A DNA stretch of 64,000 nucleotides from Mixophyes australis (GCA_036250195.1 JAVHZZ010000002.1:368220624-368284623), one strand, 5' to 3'; counted from the stretch's first letter, positions 29,661-40,551 are shown. Numbers and translations: made by a program. Notes: generated by a model from the letters alone, not told the origin.

Positions 29661-30600
29661 CATCTTGCACTTAGGTCTGGCATTGCTTTGTATTTCGTTT
29701 GTTTGTGTGACTCCAGAAACATTTGGCTAGCTCATACACACAGCAATTTGGAAAGCAAGTTTGTAAAGCCCCAAAACAAGTTGCGATTTCAATCTAACCA
29801 GGACCCGTATGATCTGCTTACTTGGTAAATTTCGTCACTCGTGAATGTGTTTTTTCAGCTATTGTAATAATATCTATGGAACATGCGATAGTTTGCAAAT
29901 GCTGACAGATAACTGTTTTATGTGTAATCAGGCCCCAGCCAGCCTGCTTGTGAAATCACCATCTGTTTCTTATTTGATTGCATTCACAACTAGTAAAGTA
30001 TGCTACAGTATATGTGTGTCATCATATCTAAACAACATATGGCTATTAGCAAAAGAGTTTGTGTGTGCCAAAATGCACTTTTTTTTAAAAAAAAGAAAGG
30101 ATTATACATTTCATCCAATCTAACGTTCACTTTTAGTTAGTCATCTTGCTGTGCTGAGTGTTATTTAAATGGATAGGAAGCTACAGAAAAGCAGTAGAGC
30201 TGTGAGAAAAGTTTCTTTTTTTTTTTTGTGCTGATAGCATTACTTTGACAGTAACAGCAATGTGATCATTTTCCTATAGGTGACAAGGTAAGCTGAATGC
30301 TCCTGGTAAGTGTAACAAACACATCCAGCTATGAGGAAATGGAGACCACATGTCTGTTCTGTAAACTATGATGTTTTCTTATGGAATGTTTCCAGCTGCA
30401 AATATTTCTTCTAGACAAGGGAACATTTCCTTAGTAAATAACTTTTGAAACCCCTGTGCCATTTGTATAAGTAAAATGATTCCCTATTTTTGTCTCCACA
30501 TCACTTCCTCTTACCTCTTCGTATTCCCTCTCATTGTATCACCGAGTTCTTCTTTCCATTTCTTCTTCTTTATTATAATTAGTAATTATTATATTTCATA
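29661..30600. other. No recognised feature
   Basis: Homopolymer runs (T10 near 30220) and short frames only. Confidence 0.4.
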
Positions 30601-30858
30601 TTGCAACTCTCCCGGAATGTTCGGGAGACTCCCGAAATCCGGGAGAGCAGGAAAATATCCCGCACATGGCATCTTGCTCCTCAAAATGACGCGATTTGCA
30701 ATGAATCGCGTCATTTAGTATAAATGTCATTTTGTCGTGGAGGCGGAGCCAAAATGATGCATATTACCGCGCCCTGCCCCTCCCGCCCACCATCCACGCC
30801 ACCCTGCCTGGGATCTCCCGGAATTAACTTACCAAAGGTTGGTAAGTATGTTATATTT
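30601..30858. repeat. Dispersed repeat with CTCCCGGAA-type end, copy 1
   Basis: ACTCTCCCGGAATGTTCGGG and GACTCCCGAAATCCGGGAGAG at the left edge form short hairpins. CGCGATTTGCAATGAATCGCG is a further perfect hairpin. The inverse of the left edge occurs at 49335-49367. Family unknown. Confidence 0.6.
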
Positions 30859-31699
30859 TATGCACTGCTATACTATTCCCTATTTTTTCTATCACTTTCA
30901 AGGCTTGGTGCTTGTGGTAAAGAGACAAAGGGGTCTATTTGTCAAGATGGTAACTAACGTTCTTTATTGCTGTTATAATTGGTGATAAAGAATTTAGTTT
31001 CTCACTGTGTAATTCTGGGAGAGTAATGGCAAAAAGAAATACCATCATGAATGATATTGCCCGTTGCTGGCATGTCTTTTACCAGCAGTGTAAAGCTGTA
31101 GCTAAAGGCTTCATTACTTTCCTTATCCCTTTTTATAGTGCGTTCACAATGGAACATCAACACATACGCAGAGTGTTGTTTAATATGGGCTGTTTACCAG
31201 TTAAGTACTTCTATTCAGTATTAGGACAAACAACATCACTAGGCTGTTAAATGATCCAAGTGGATACAAAAATATCTGTGTGATAACAATGGATAATATA
31301 TATCCCTAAATGAATTATTAGATGTAAAATAGTATAAATACAGTATGTAGGTTTTTAGTAGAGATGTTCACTGACCCCCGTGTTCTGGTTTTGGTTTTGG
31401 ACCTGGATTAACTTTGTGTTTTGGTTAGAGATGGGCGGGCTTGGTTTCCCGAGAACCGAACCCACCCGAACTTTGCCTATCCGAGTACTGGCTCGGTACT
31501 CTCCCGCCCGCTCAGATTCCAAATCGAGGCCGAACGTCATCGTGACGTCGTCGGATCTCGGGGCTCCGTTCTCGCGATATTTGAAATCCATAAAAACCCG
31601 CCTCCACAGCAATCCATTGCCATTTTAAAGAGGGACAGAGCAGGGTGTAGTCACAGGCTGATTAGAACAGGGACAGAGAATATACCTTATTCTTCATCC

Positions 31700-31766
31700 A
31701 ATTCTGATAACAATTGTGATAACAATTGTGATAACAATTCTGATTACAATTCTGATAACAATTGAT
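31700..31766 (+). repeat. 12-bp tandem repeat (GATAACAATTGT)
   Basis: Five units of GATAACAATTGT/GATAACAATTCT in the leader of the nested hAT element. Confidence 0.9.
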
Positions 31767-31810
31767 AGAGAAGAGAGGAGGATAGAGGAGTCTTTTTTTT
31801 TCAATATTTG

Positions 31811-32118
31811 GCACTACAAGTGCTTTGGGGTGTCCCCCATTCTTTTACATTAATATTTCTGGCTGTCAAAAGTCCTGTTTGTCAGCAGTCTCAACAAATA
31901 ATATTTAGCACTCCCAAGTGCTTTTGGGGTGTCCCCCATTCTTTTGCATTAATATTTCTGGTTGTCAAAAGTCCTGTTTGTCAGCAGTCTAAAAAAATAA
32001 TATTTAGCACTCCCAAGTGCTTTTGGGGTCTCCCCCATTCTTTTGCATTAATTTTTCTGGCTGTCAAAAGTCATATTTGTCAGCAGTATCTAAAAGAATT
32101 TGTAGCACTACAAGTGCT
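31811..32118 (+). repeat. 98-bp tandem repeat in leader (3 units plus edge)
   Basis: The markers GCACTACAAGTGCTTTGGGG, GCACTCCCAAGTGCTTTTGG and variants occur at 31811, 31909, 32007 and 32105. It ends directly before the ATG of the ORF, as the leader repeats of element B do. Confidence 0.9.
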
Positions 32119-32129
32119 TCGGGCTCATA

Positions 32130-32798
32130 ATGGATTCAAAGCATTCCACATATGAGCAGAATCAGCAACCAGGTTCTGTCACAGGTCCTGATGGTAGTGT
32201 TCCCAGTACGTCATCTGGGAAAGGTGATGTCAAACTACATAGACTTTTGAAATCAGGCAAAAAAACACACACCCCAAAAAAAATTACTGTGTTGAAGCGA
32301 AAAAGAAGTGTAACTGAGGAAAAGTTAACTGCCGATAATTTTTTTTTTACCAACATGCCATTCTACACACGCAGTGGTAAAGAGAGAATGAGGCCTTCGC
32401 CTTTCTCTATTAGTGGCAGATCCAATGTTACAGAGCCTACAAGTGGTGCACAACTACTGTTACGCTTCAAAGCCGAGCTGCAAGATAACAGTAAGGCATT
32501 AGAGGATAATGTTTGCTCTGAATCAGAAATGACACCAATCCCTGTGGAGAGTCCATCTAACAGTGGGATGTCTAATCGTGAGCATTCTGTTAGTGTACCC
32601 ATAAAGAGGGGCCCTTTCAGCAGTTCTGCTGATGTGTGCCTGAACAGCCCGAGTGTAGCCGGTGATACAGAAATTGAGGATGCCACTTTGGAATTAGAAG
32701 AGGATGAGGGGGAGATTTATGTAGGCGACGAGGGCGCTAATGATGATGTTGTTGATTATGATGCAGACAGATACCAAATTGCCTTTCTCAATTTCTAA
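32130..32798 (+). CDS. ORF of nested hAT element, homologous to upstream ORF of B (222 aa)
   Basis: The ATG at 32130 (context ATAATGGA, as in B) opens 222 codons ending at TAA 32796-32798. The N-terminal part is basic (LKSGKKTHTPKKITVLKRK). The conserved block NMPFYTRSGKERMRPSP aligns with NMPFTTRSGKERLRPWP of the ORF at 8317. The C-terminal part is acidic (ELEEDEGEIYVGDEGAND), resembling the acidic segment at residues 50-75 of the B transposase frame. So in this relative the module and the acidic stretch are in one frame, which supports their having been continuous in the ancestor. No BED finger or catalytic core follows. Function unknown; an open frame of this length in a non-autonomous element suggests either youth or selection. 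Confidence 0.75.
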   Translation: MDSKHSTYEQNQQPGSVTGPDGSVPSTSSGKGDVKLHRLLKSGKKTHTPKKITVLKRKRSVTEEKLTADNFFFTNMPFYTRSGKERMRPSPFSISGRSNVTEPTSGAQLLLRFKAELQDNSKALEDNVCSESEMTPIPVESPSNSGMSNREHSVSVPIKRGPFSSSADVCLNSPSVAGDTEIEDATLELEEDEGEIYVGDEGANDDVVDYDADRYQIAFLNF

Positions 32799-32989
32799 TT
32801 ATATTCTAGATTATATAACGGCTGAATAGTTTTCTATTTTACTCCTAGTGGAGAGGGGATCTGATGCAGACATATTTTTCACATATTTTTGCTTTTTTCC
32901 CCCCTATATTATTATTAACCTCAATAATATTGCAGTCATTTTTGACCACCTCACAGGTCACAATATTATTTTCATACACTTTTAAACAA

Positions 32990-33290
32990 AGCCTACCAAA
33001 CCTATTATTTGTATTTTAGCAATGACAATTAGCAATGGAGCAATGGAGCTCTCCTCTTTGTGTTTTCCTATATAACACAGTACAATGTGACTACAGATTT
33101 AGAAAACCAAGCCTGCCAGACCTATTATTTGTATTTCAGCAATAACAATTAGCAATGGAGCTCTCCTCTTTGTGTTTTATCTATATAACACAGTACAATG
33201 TGACTGCAGATTTAGAAGACCAAGCCTGCCAGGCCTATTATTTGTATCTCAGCAATGACAGCAATGGAGCAATGGAGCTCTCCTGAATGT
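32990..33290 (+). repeat. Tandem repeat of about 110-125 bp, 3' part of nested hAT
   Basis: GCAATGGAGCTCTCCTCTTT, ACACAGTACAATGTGACT and AGCCTGCCAGACCTATTATT recur two to three times. Confidence 0.8.
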
Positions 33291-33886
33291 CACTGGAGTC
33301 TTTGAAGAACACTGCTACCCCTCCTCTTTCTTTTCTAGCTATGACGCTGCCCAACTGCACTAGAGACTGCCAAGAACTCTGCTACCCCTTCTGTGTCCCT
33401 TTCCCTTTCTGTGAAATGGCGCTGGATTGCCGTAGAGGGCAGTACTTATAGAATTTAAAACTCGCGAGATCCGAAGTCGTAACAATGATGTTTTGCCTCG
33501 TTTTCAATTCCGTGGGCGCGCGAAAGTACCGAGCCGGCTCGGCTCGATACTCGGATCTGCTAAGTTCGGATGTGTTCGGTTCTTGGGGAACCGAGCCTGA
33601 GCTCATCCTCTAGTTTTTAGGATGCCTCAGGGAAGTGCACATCTGAACATTATGCTATAAGTTGAGTAATGCCTTCAAGAGATGCTATCTCTTAAGAGCA
33701 AGCGGCAAAAACCATTTCATCACTTGATAAATTGAGTCATTTCATGATCCCAGTAGAGAGCACTATGGGGACAGCGGTAACTGTGTTAAGACAGAGAAAC
33801 CGGTGTTAACCCTTTTAAATATGGCTTTTCTTTAGTGAAAACAGATGTTATCGTTTTGGCCTACCGCTAGTTGATAAATAGACCCC

Positions 33887-35002
33887 AAAGAAAAAGGTTC
33901 AAATAAAACTTATGTTGAAGTTTGAATTTAGGGTTTCCAGCACATGTTATTGTTAGTGAATTTAAATACAGAGTCACTCATTCAGCCTTCCTTTTTCTAT
34001 CTTGCTTCAAATTCTTTCATAACACCACACTGCTCACCCACCCTAACCACAAATCATTATCATTACCTCTCAGTGGAATACTAATAGGGGAAGCAGCAAT
34101 GGCAACCACTACCTGGCCCAAGGGTCCTGGAAGCTGAATCGTATCTCCTATATGCTAATAGGCTAAGCAGGCCTTGGGTAGGCATGAGGAAGACAGATAA
34201 GAGAAAAAGAAAGAAGATGGTTGACAGGCATGAGAGAGGCAGACAGAAGGGGTAAAGAATGAGGGTGGATAGCCAAAGGGTTTGGAGCATCCATGGATGA
34301 AGTAGGTGTCATGTTGTTATTAGTGGTGCTGTAATGTGAGATTTTAGCCTAGCCTCATATTTTTACTGGGGCTAAAATGCTCTCTGCTATGATTCTGGCT
34401 TCCCAAAGCACTTCCTTCATTCTACACATACTACATTGCATTTTTCCTATATATGCTTCCACGCCTGTATACTACACTTGATAGTAAAGGTTACAGGAAG
34501 CATGTTAGGATAGTTACAGGAAACTAGATGTAGTCCCTCCTTCCCCCAATCCTTGGGCCTCTGGGCATCTTAACGCATAACGCCTGCCCAAGGGGGGTTG
34601 TAAGTATCTTCTCTTTCACAATTAGACTTCTTTCACCTATTTGGGGTTTTCTTCTCGGCCAGTGCTGGAGGATGATCTGCTACAATCAGGACTGTCCCGC
34701 CTGGACTGTGACACTTGGGAGGTATGTGCAACACAGAAATATATTTAAATGCTCATGGAATATTCTTTGCTCTAATTATATACCGCACCATCTGATTTCA
34801 GAGAGATTATTATGGCAGCCCCCACTACACCTAAGCTAAGATTAATTATCAGTAAATCTCACAAATGTATAACTGCACAAGAAATAAATAGATGAAATGT
34901 TAATGCACATTTTATTATATTTAGATCCATGTTAAGCAGTTCTCTCTGTATGGACAAATGAAGCTGTGTGGTGATTTAGGCAGAGCTGGGCATAGACACA
35001 AA
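33887..35002. other. No recognised feature
   Basis: Short frames only, nothing recognisable. Confidence 0.4.
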
Positions 35003-35737
35003 GGGTTTGATACATTAAGGAACAAAAATGCCGTATTTTTCCTAAAAAAATCCTGCGCACGCCCTGAACCGGGCTATATGCCAGTGAACACATCAACATC
35101 CAATTTTTGAGCGTATAGGACCCTTACTACAGCCTACGATTTCAGAGGCTGAACTGGGAGGGGACTGGGTGTATCCATATAGTCAATGTACAGTAATGGA
35201 GTGCCAAGCTTGAGCGCATGCGGCAGCGTCCGATTCAAGCTTCGGGCATCAAAAACATACGTGTTTTTCTCTCAAATCACCACCAGCTACAGGTCGGGTG
35301 TAAGTGCCGATTACTAATGATAACAGCTGTGTATGCATGCTAGAACATGTGTTTGCAATCAGGAGCAACTGCAAAAATGCAAATTATGTGCCGTGGGCAT
35401 TAATAACGTCATGGTAAATTATGTGCCGTGGGCATTAATAACCTCATGGTAAATTATGTGCCGTGGGCATTAATAACCTCATGGTAAATTATGTGCCGTG
35501 GGCATTAATAACCTCATGGTAAATTATAGGGAGTGAAAAAAAAATGAAAAAAATTAACTTATTTTAACAATTTTGTAATTACTGACTATATTACAAAGAT
35601 ACTCTTAATAATATATACTCTTCTTGAATACTGTATTCAACAAGAGGCGTTTCTTCAGGTCCACGTCCTTATGCCTGATTTACGTGCATTTTTTAAAAAG
35701 TTACGTTCGTTTTGCATGCCTTAATGAATCAGGCCCA
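35003..35737. mobile_element. MITE (ATTCATTAAGG ends) containing a 35-bp minisatellite
   Basis: GGGTTTGATACATTAAGGAA on the left faces CCTTAATGAATCAGGCCCA on the right. The left part is shared with 15830-15990. The interior contains the array at 35381-35520. Confidence 0.7.
35381..35520 (+). repeat. 35-bp tandem repeat, 4 units
   Basis: Four units beginning AAATTATGTGCCGTGGGCAT, identical except for one base in the first (AACGTCATGG versus AACCTCATGG). Such uniformity means recent expansion. Confidence 0.95.
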
Positions 35738-36061
35738 CAATCACTGTATCACTGTGCCTACAAAAGTTAGGAAAGTTTCAGTTTTCTAAAGTGGTTTTCC
35801 ACATTCAGATGACATCTATTGTCTCACACATCACCTTACACGTGCCCTATTGTTACTGTAGAGAGCTGCCCCCCTTTCCCTGTCTCCGGTGCCCGTGAAG
35901 AGGGCGAGGACGGATCCGGAGGCTGTCGCTGTGGCCCTGGAGGAGCTGAAGACTATCCCGGTGGCTGTGCTCAGCAAGTGGGTGAAGAAAGAAAAGAAGA
36001 AATACTACTCACCGATCCAGTGGCGGAAGAAGAGACCTTCAAGCAACAGAACGCCGGAAGT

Positions 36062-36172
36062 GGCGGGGAGCCCTTGTCAGGGCTAAGAGTGCCCCCGCCA
36101 AGAAGAGAGGAGAGCAGCACCAGAAACGTTGGCGGGGAGCCCTTGTAAGGGCTAAGAGCGCCTCCACCCAGA
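36062..36172 (+). repeat. Two GC-rich hairpins, 70 bp apart
   Basis: GGCGGGGAGCCCTTGTCAGG followed by GCTAAGAGTGCCCCCGCC forms a nested hairpin (GGCGGGG/CCCCCGCC and AGCCCT/AGGGCT). A near copy lies at 36131-36170 (CTTGTAAGGGCTAAGAGCGC). Confidence 0.75.
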
Positions 36173-36299
36173 GCAATGCCGGAGACGCCGCGCCGAGCGG
36201 GAGAAGAGGAGCCACCGGCTGGAGGGTCTGAAAGACCCGAAGAAAGAAGACTGCGAGTCAAGCTGAGTTTCCTGCACAGAGCAGGTAAGTATAGTCATC

Positions 36300-36830
36300 G
36301 TTAATTCGGGCACAAGGCCCGTGGGCAATTCGGGTACAAGGCCCGTGGCGCAAGTTAGGGGCACAAGGCCCAGGGAGTTGGGCACTAGGCCCCTATAAGG
36401 TAGAGGGCTGATAGCCCAAGGTATTACAAGGGCACAAGGCCCTGTTAGGTAGTTAGTGAGTGGGCATAAGCCCAAGGTGTATAAGGGCACAAGGCCCTTA
36501 GTTAATTAGTGGCCTAGAGGCCACAGGGCCTCGTCAGGGGGCTCAGAGCCCATAGTCTATAAAGAGCACAAGGCCCTAGTAGTTAGGTAGTGGGCGAGTG
36601 CCCAGAGTTAGAAAGGCCACAAGGCCTAATTAGGTAGGGGCTAGTGCCCCTAGGTGGCAGGGCACAAGGCCCTAGATAGTGGGCTCAGAGCCCTGAGTTA
36701 GAGAGGGGCTAAGGCCCATAGCCAGAGCGCAAGGCTCTGTAGGCAGGTGGGCAGAGAGGCCCAAGGTGTAGGGCATAAGGCCCTGGTGTATCAGAGGCGT
36801 GAGAGCCCTGAGTAGTGTAGGGCGCGGTCC
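36300..36830 (+). repeat. Micro-hairpin array (GGGC-ACAAG-GCCC type)
   Basis: About 20 short palindromes in a row, each with a 4-6-bp GC-rich stem and a 3-5-nt loop. Examples are GGGCACAAGGCCC (36308), GGGCACTAGGCCC (36380), GGGCTGATAGCCC (36405), GGGCATAAGCCC (36462), TGGCCTAGAGGCCA (36510), GGGCTCAGAGCCC (36539), AGGCCACAAGGCCT (36614) and AGAGCGCAAGGCTCT (36724). Stem bases change in both arms together. Minus-strand frames across it are by-products. Confidence 0.85.
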
Positions 36831-38311
36831 CGTGAGAGTGAGGTGAGTACACTGAGAGTAGAAGGTACAGTAGAGCAGAAGGCTCCTGTTGGTGCTGTAG
36901 CAACCGGCTGGTTGGCTAGCAGCTGTGTACTCTGGTAAGTAGCTTGCAAAATACTGTATTACTGTTTTTATTCTGTCTGTGCGGCGAGTATTGTTTGCAT
37001 ACTGTATTTTTGGTGTGCTACATATTTGTTTCCAGGTACAAGACGTCAGGCCCCCATTAAAGGTAGGCTCTTGGACTTGTTGTTGTCCTGTACTAACCTG
37101 CACTGTGGGGATAAGTGTAGTTACCAGCTGGTACACATAGCTAGGGGAGAGCACACATAGTCTTCCCATCCCATAGGTCTCTGGGGTTACGCTGGTTTCC
37201 AGAAGGGGTGACTGAGTGAGTCAGTGGCAGTGCAGCACAGCTTGATTCAGTTCCAGGGGCGCCCCGTGGTTCTGGTTGAGTGTCCCAATCCCGAGTTCCG
37301 TGCAGGTTCTCTGGCGGTTCCGGGTGGACGGACACGTGTTCGATACCTGGGTGGAGGCAGTCAGGCGGTTCAGTTACGATCGGCTGTTCCGTGCGGCAGT
37401 CGACTCACAGGTTAGTGTGCTGCTCCAGTGAGCCTCAGTCGGGCCTTGTGCAGCCGGTTCTTAGGATCCGTGAGTGACCCCATAGTAAGAAGACAGTCTT
37501 CTTGGTACGACCTGGGTGAGGGGGTTAGGCACCATCCTCCGGAGTAGTCCGTGAACACTGGCTGGTGTTTCCCGTAGAGCATAGTGAGTAGTTCCTGTTA
37601 GTACACCACACCTAGTTAGTGTTTTAGTTGTTTAACCTAGTTGCATTGCCGACCATTAGAGAGTTGTTAGGGTCGGGTCACTGTTGTAGTAAGTTTAGCG
37701 CTGTGGGTGTACACCTTAGTCTCACTGATAGCGCAGAGGGAGGCTGTGTGTTTCTTATCATCCGCTGGTGTCGTAGAGGAGTAGGAGAACAGGACCGGAA
37801 GTGGAAGTGTCCCGGTGAGTATAACGCTCAATTCCCTATTTCGGTTAGGCCCTCACCGAGAGGTGTGCGAGGTACTTGAGGCGGGACTGTTCCTGGTCTC
37901 AAGTGCTTGTAGTCCCCTGCGCCTTGGCAAGAGAAAAGGGAGGAGGTGGCAAGTGAGCTTGACTAGGAGTGTCTTCGCTCATTGCCGTGACCTCGGACAG
38001 CCCTTTCATGGTATCCACGAGCGTAATCTCTGCCTCTTTCTTAGAGGGACGTGGTCGGAGGTGACAAGGGTTGCGGTTGCTGATCTGCTGGGATCGGACA
38101 GCGGCTGAGGCATCGGAAGCGGACCGGAGGTGACCATTGTTATAAAGTAAGTTCTTTTGTGTGCGTCTGTCCTGTTCCCCGCAGGCGCTATTACATTACT
38201 TCCCTTAAATACACAACATTCCTTTTAGTTCATTCTATATTTTTCTGCTATAACTTTAAATCATTACTCAGGGCTTTGTATATCAATGAATTATTGTTAT
38301 CGTTCTTTATA

Positions 38312-38602
38312 CAGGAGCGCACGCAGGATTTTTAAGTGGGGGTTTCCCCCCCCAAAAAAAAACATAGAGAGAACTGCTGCGCATGCGCTCCATTTCGGCG
38401 ACACTACACTGAACAGCAGCCACGGCGCTGTCGAAGAAGCGTCCGCGGCGGTGCTATATTGTAGTACAATATAGCACCGCCGCGGACGCTTCTTTGACAG
38501 CGCCGCGGCTGCTGTACAGTACAGTGCCGTTATGTAGGAACTGTTCTTTGCGGAGGGGAGGGGTTTCTGGAGAACCAGAAACCCCCCCTGTGTGCGCCCC
38601 TG
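38312..38602. mobile_element. Foldback MITE, 49-bp near-perfect inner palindrome
   Basis: The ends CAGGAGCGCACGCAGG and (inverse) CAGGGGCGCACACAGG are hAT-like. Inner arms 38414-38462 and 38466-38514 differ at two positions and are separated by 3 nt. An exact 8-bp duplication was not found (TTTATA left, TTATATA right). Confidence 0.8.
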
Positions 38603-38749
38603 TTATATAGCACAAAGGTATTACACAAATCTTTACAATCAGAGAAATGCTTATTCATTCAGATTAGTCCATGCTACAGTGAAAGTCCCTACCACAAGCA
38701 GACATTCACTATGGCCAAGTTAGTGGGAAGCCACTATTTGTCTATTTTT

Positions 38750-38860
38750 CAAACATGAGAGATAATTGAGGCACCCAGAGTAAACCGTCAGGAGCACAGG
38801 GAGATCATACATACTCCAGGTGGCCCTCTGGTTGGAAGGGAACACAAGGCTGGGAGGTTT
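38750..38860. repeat. Fragment of a dispersed repeat
   Basis: CACCCAGAGTAAACCGTCAG, then GGGAGATCATACATACTCCA and CCCTCTGGTTGGAAGGGA resemble a repeat often seen next to the CCAATTAACCTACC motif at 26625. Weak. Confidence 0.35.
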
Positions 38861-39042
38861 GCTATCCATTTTGGCAAAGAGTTGTTGCAATACTGGATCT
38901 ACTATTGGCTCCTAACCCGTGCTAACAAGTGAAGAGTCCCCTAAGAATTAACTGAGAACACCAGATTAGCACCACTGGGTTTATCCTGCAGCCTTAATTC
39001 TTACCGGGTACTGCTAAGGTGGGTACAAATCATCACCTATTC

Positions 39043-39190
39043 CAGTGTTGGATAACCTGTGACACTCCAGGTGTTTGTGAAACTACAAGTCCCAGCATGC
39101 TTTGCCAATATATAGCAGTTTATTACTGGAAGGGTATGCTGGGACTTGTAGTTTCGTAACACCTGGAGTGTCACAGGTTAGCCAACACTG
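39043..39190. mobile_element. hAT-type MITE, 148 bp, palindromic
   Basis: CAGTGTTGGATAACCTGTGA on the left faces the inverse CAGTGTTGGCTAACCTGTGA on the right, and the arms continue through GACACTCCAGGTGTT and AACTACAAGTCCCAGCAT. The flanks ACCTATTC (39035-39042) and ACCTAGTC (39191-39198) agree at 7 of 8 positions, fitting an aged 8-bp hAT duplication. Confidence 0.88.
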
Positions 39191-40551
39191 ACCTAGTCAA
39201 ATATCTTTCCAAATATGTCACACCTGTGTCCTATCCAAGGGCAAGGAAAATAAACAATTGTGTCACATGATTTAAACACATGACTGAAAAGTGCTGCTTG
39301 AAATCACAAGTATAATATATTTAGTAAAAATGTTCCAGGAGAGCATGCATCTACAATACATTAAAGTTATCTGATGATGGAGACACCTTTAAGCTTGTAT
39401 GTTTATCTCTCTTCTGTGTCATTATACTCACAAAGGCAAAAGATTATTACTTCACATCTTTAAGATTCATTGCATTCTGTTAGATGCACTTAGCATTAAT
39501 AGAGTTTCATTTGCTCTTGACATGCCATATATGGAAAATGGCTTTGGTCCAGCACACATGAAGGAGGAGGTGCTGGGTAAAGTATTTATTGCAAGGTCAA
39601 CTGTCCATCTATTTTATTCATTCCTTGTTGTTTTCAAAGAAAATCAAGGCTGTTGAGTTTGGTCCTTGACACATGAAAAGCACTGTTTTAGAAAAAATAA
39701 GAATTCCATGACGGACTTACAAAATGTGAATAAATATGTATGTGTACTTGTGGCTGGATCACTTATACATAACTTATTGTATAAATTTACTTCAATTAGT
39801 GGCGCAGACCACGATGTATGTCTTTGTAAATGTACTGATTTTTGTATTAGAAAAGTATTGAGTTCTGATGCTGTAGGCATACATATGTTGGAGAAAATGT
39901 GTTTTTGTAAGAAAGGAAGAAATGGAATCACATGCTAATTAGGCCTTTTTTATTTGTGAGTGACCAAGAACTCTTTTAGCCTGAATGCACAGGAGGGGTT
40001 TGTTAGACTTTATCACTTTTATCCTATGTCTTAGAAAGATAGGAAACCTAACAGCAAGTAATTTAGGAAATCACAGATTGATGTCAATTTTGTTACATTT
40101 AAATTGCATTTAAATACAGGTTTAGCGAACATATTACATCCTGATGCTAATCATTGATTGTAATATTTCAGACTTTGTGGTGCCAGATAGGAAAGGGGAC
40201 TGGTTTACACCCTGTCACTTGTGTGTCAGAAACAGTGTATAAAGAGCTCTGTTTGACCATGTAATGTATTATACCATCTGTACTTCTGGATTATCACTTG
40301 TACCTCCAACTAGTGTGTCATGGTCCTAGTAAGAACCCCTTGAGCAAATAAACTTCACTGCTTTAAGATTCTGCCTGACGCCCATTCCCTGCTGTATCCT
40401 GTGACCAACAGATAAGAGTTTACACTCCAATATGTTCCCGGCTGTCTCTGTCTCTATGTCGCTCTGCCCAATATTAGAAGTCCTGATCCAATAAGCATTC
40501 AGGAGGTACCAGTAAACCCACAGCAAATAGGCACTGTAGCAGTTATGCCAG
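39191..40551. other. No recognised feature
   Basis: Short frames on both strands (up to 95 codons) without recognisable motifs. Confidence 0.4.

Larger units (their letters stand above)
31359..33612 (+). mobile_element. Non-autonomous hAT element related to B, with stacked 5' ends
   Basis: It is flanked by GTTTTTAG on both sides (31351-31358, 33613-33620). The outer left end is TAGAGATGTTCACTGACC. Sixty-seven bases further in, at 31426, a second left end begins TAGAGATGGGCGGGC, and this inner one pairs with the right end (inverse TAGAGGATGAGCTCAGGC) over about 48 bp, including AGAACCGAAC and CCGAACTT. Inside are a TCTCGCGATATTT / CATAAAAACCC promoter-like region, tandem repeats, one ORF and more repeats, but no transposase. 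The architecture matches the 5' third of element B. Confidence 0.85.
30930..33886. mobile_element. MITE (GGGGTCTATTTGTCAA ends) interrupted by a hAT element
   Basis: GGGGTCTATTTGTCAA at 30930 faces TTGATAAATAGACCCC ending at 33886. Without the nested 2.25-kb hAT (31359-33612) plus its duplication, the MITE would be about 700 bp. A related right end lies at about 41860-41893 (TTTAATAAATAGACCCC). Three As flank both sides, a possible 3-bp target duplication. Confidence 0.7.
35840..38165 (+). other. GC-rich region with splice-like signals, identity unknown
   Basis: Base composition rises sharply here, with many CpGs (35880-36260 and 37200-38130), unlike either flank. A 65-codon frame starting near 35889 (PVKRARTDPEAVAVALEELK, then a lysine-rich stretch) looks protein-like but reaches a stop. 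Donor-like sites occur at CAG|GTAAGTA (36284), CTG|GTAAGTA (36931), CCGGTGAGT (37813) and AAA|GTAAGTT (38146), and an acceptor-like TTTGTTTCCAG lies near 37035. It could be the 5' part of an unannotated gene with a CpG island, or the leader of an unfamiliar retroelement. I cannot decide, and no function is assigned. Confidence 0.35.

Noticed and set aside
31418..31425. GTTTTGGT as target duplication for the inner end at 31426
   Set aside because: The right flank is GTTTTTAG, agreeing at only 5 of 8, whereas the outer end gives a perfect match.
35819..36148. 109-codon plus-strand frame in the GC-rich region
   Set aside because: GC-rich DNA gives long open frames by chance; the overlapping 65-codon frame looks more protein-like but is unproven.
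36672..37169. 165-codon minus-strand frame
   Set aside because: Open because of the GGGC/GCCC micro-hairpin array; no domain, and the opposite strand looks equally patterned.
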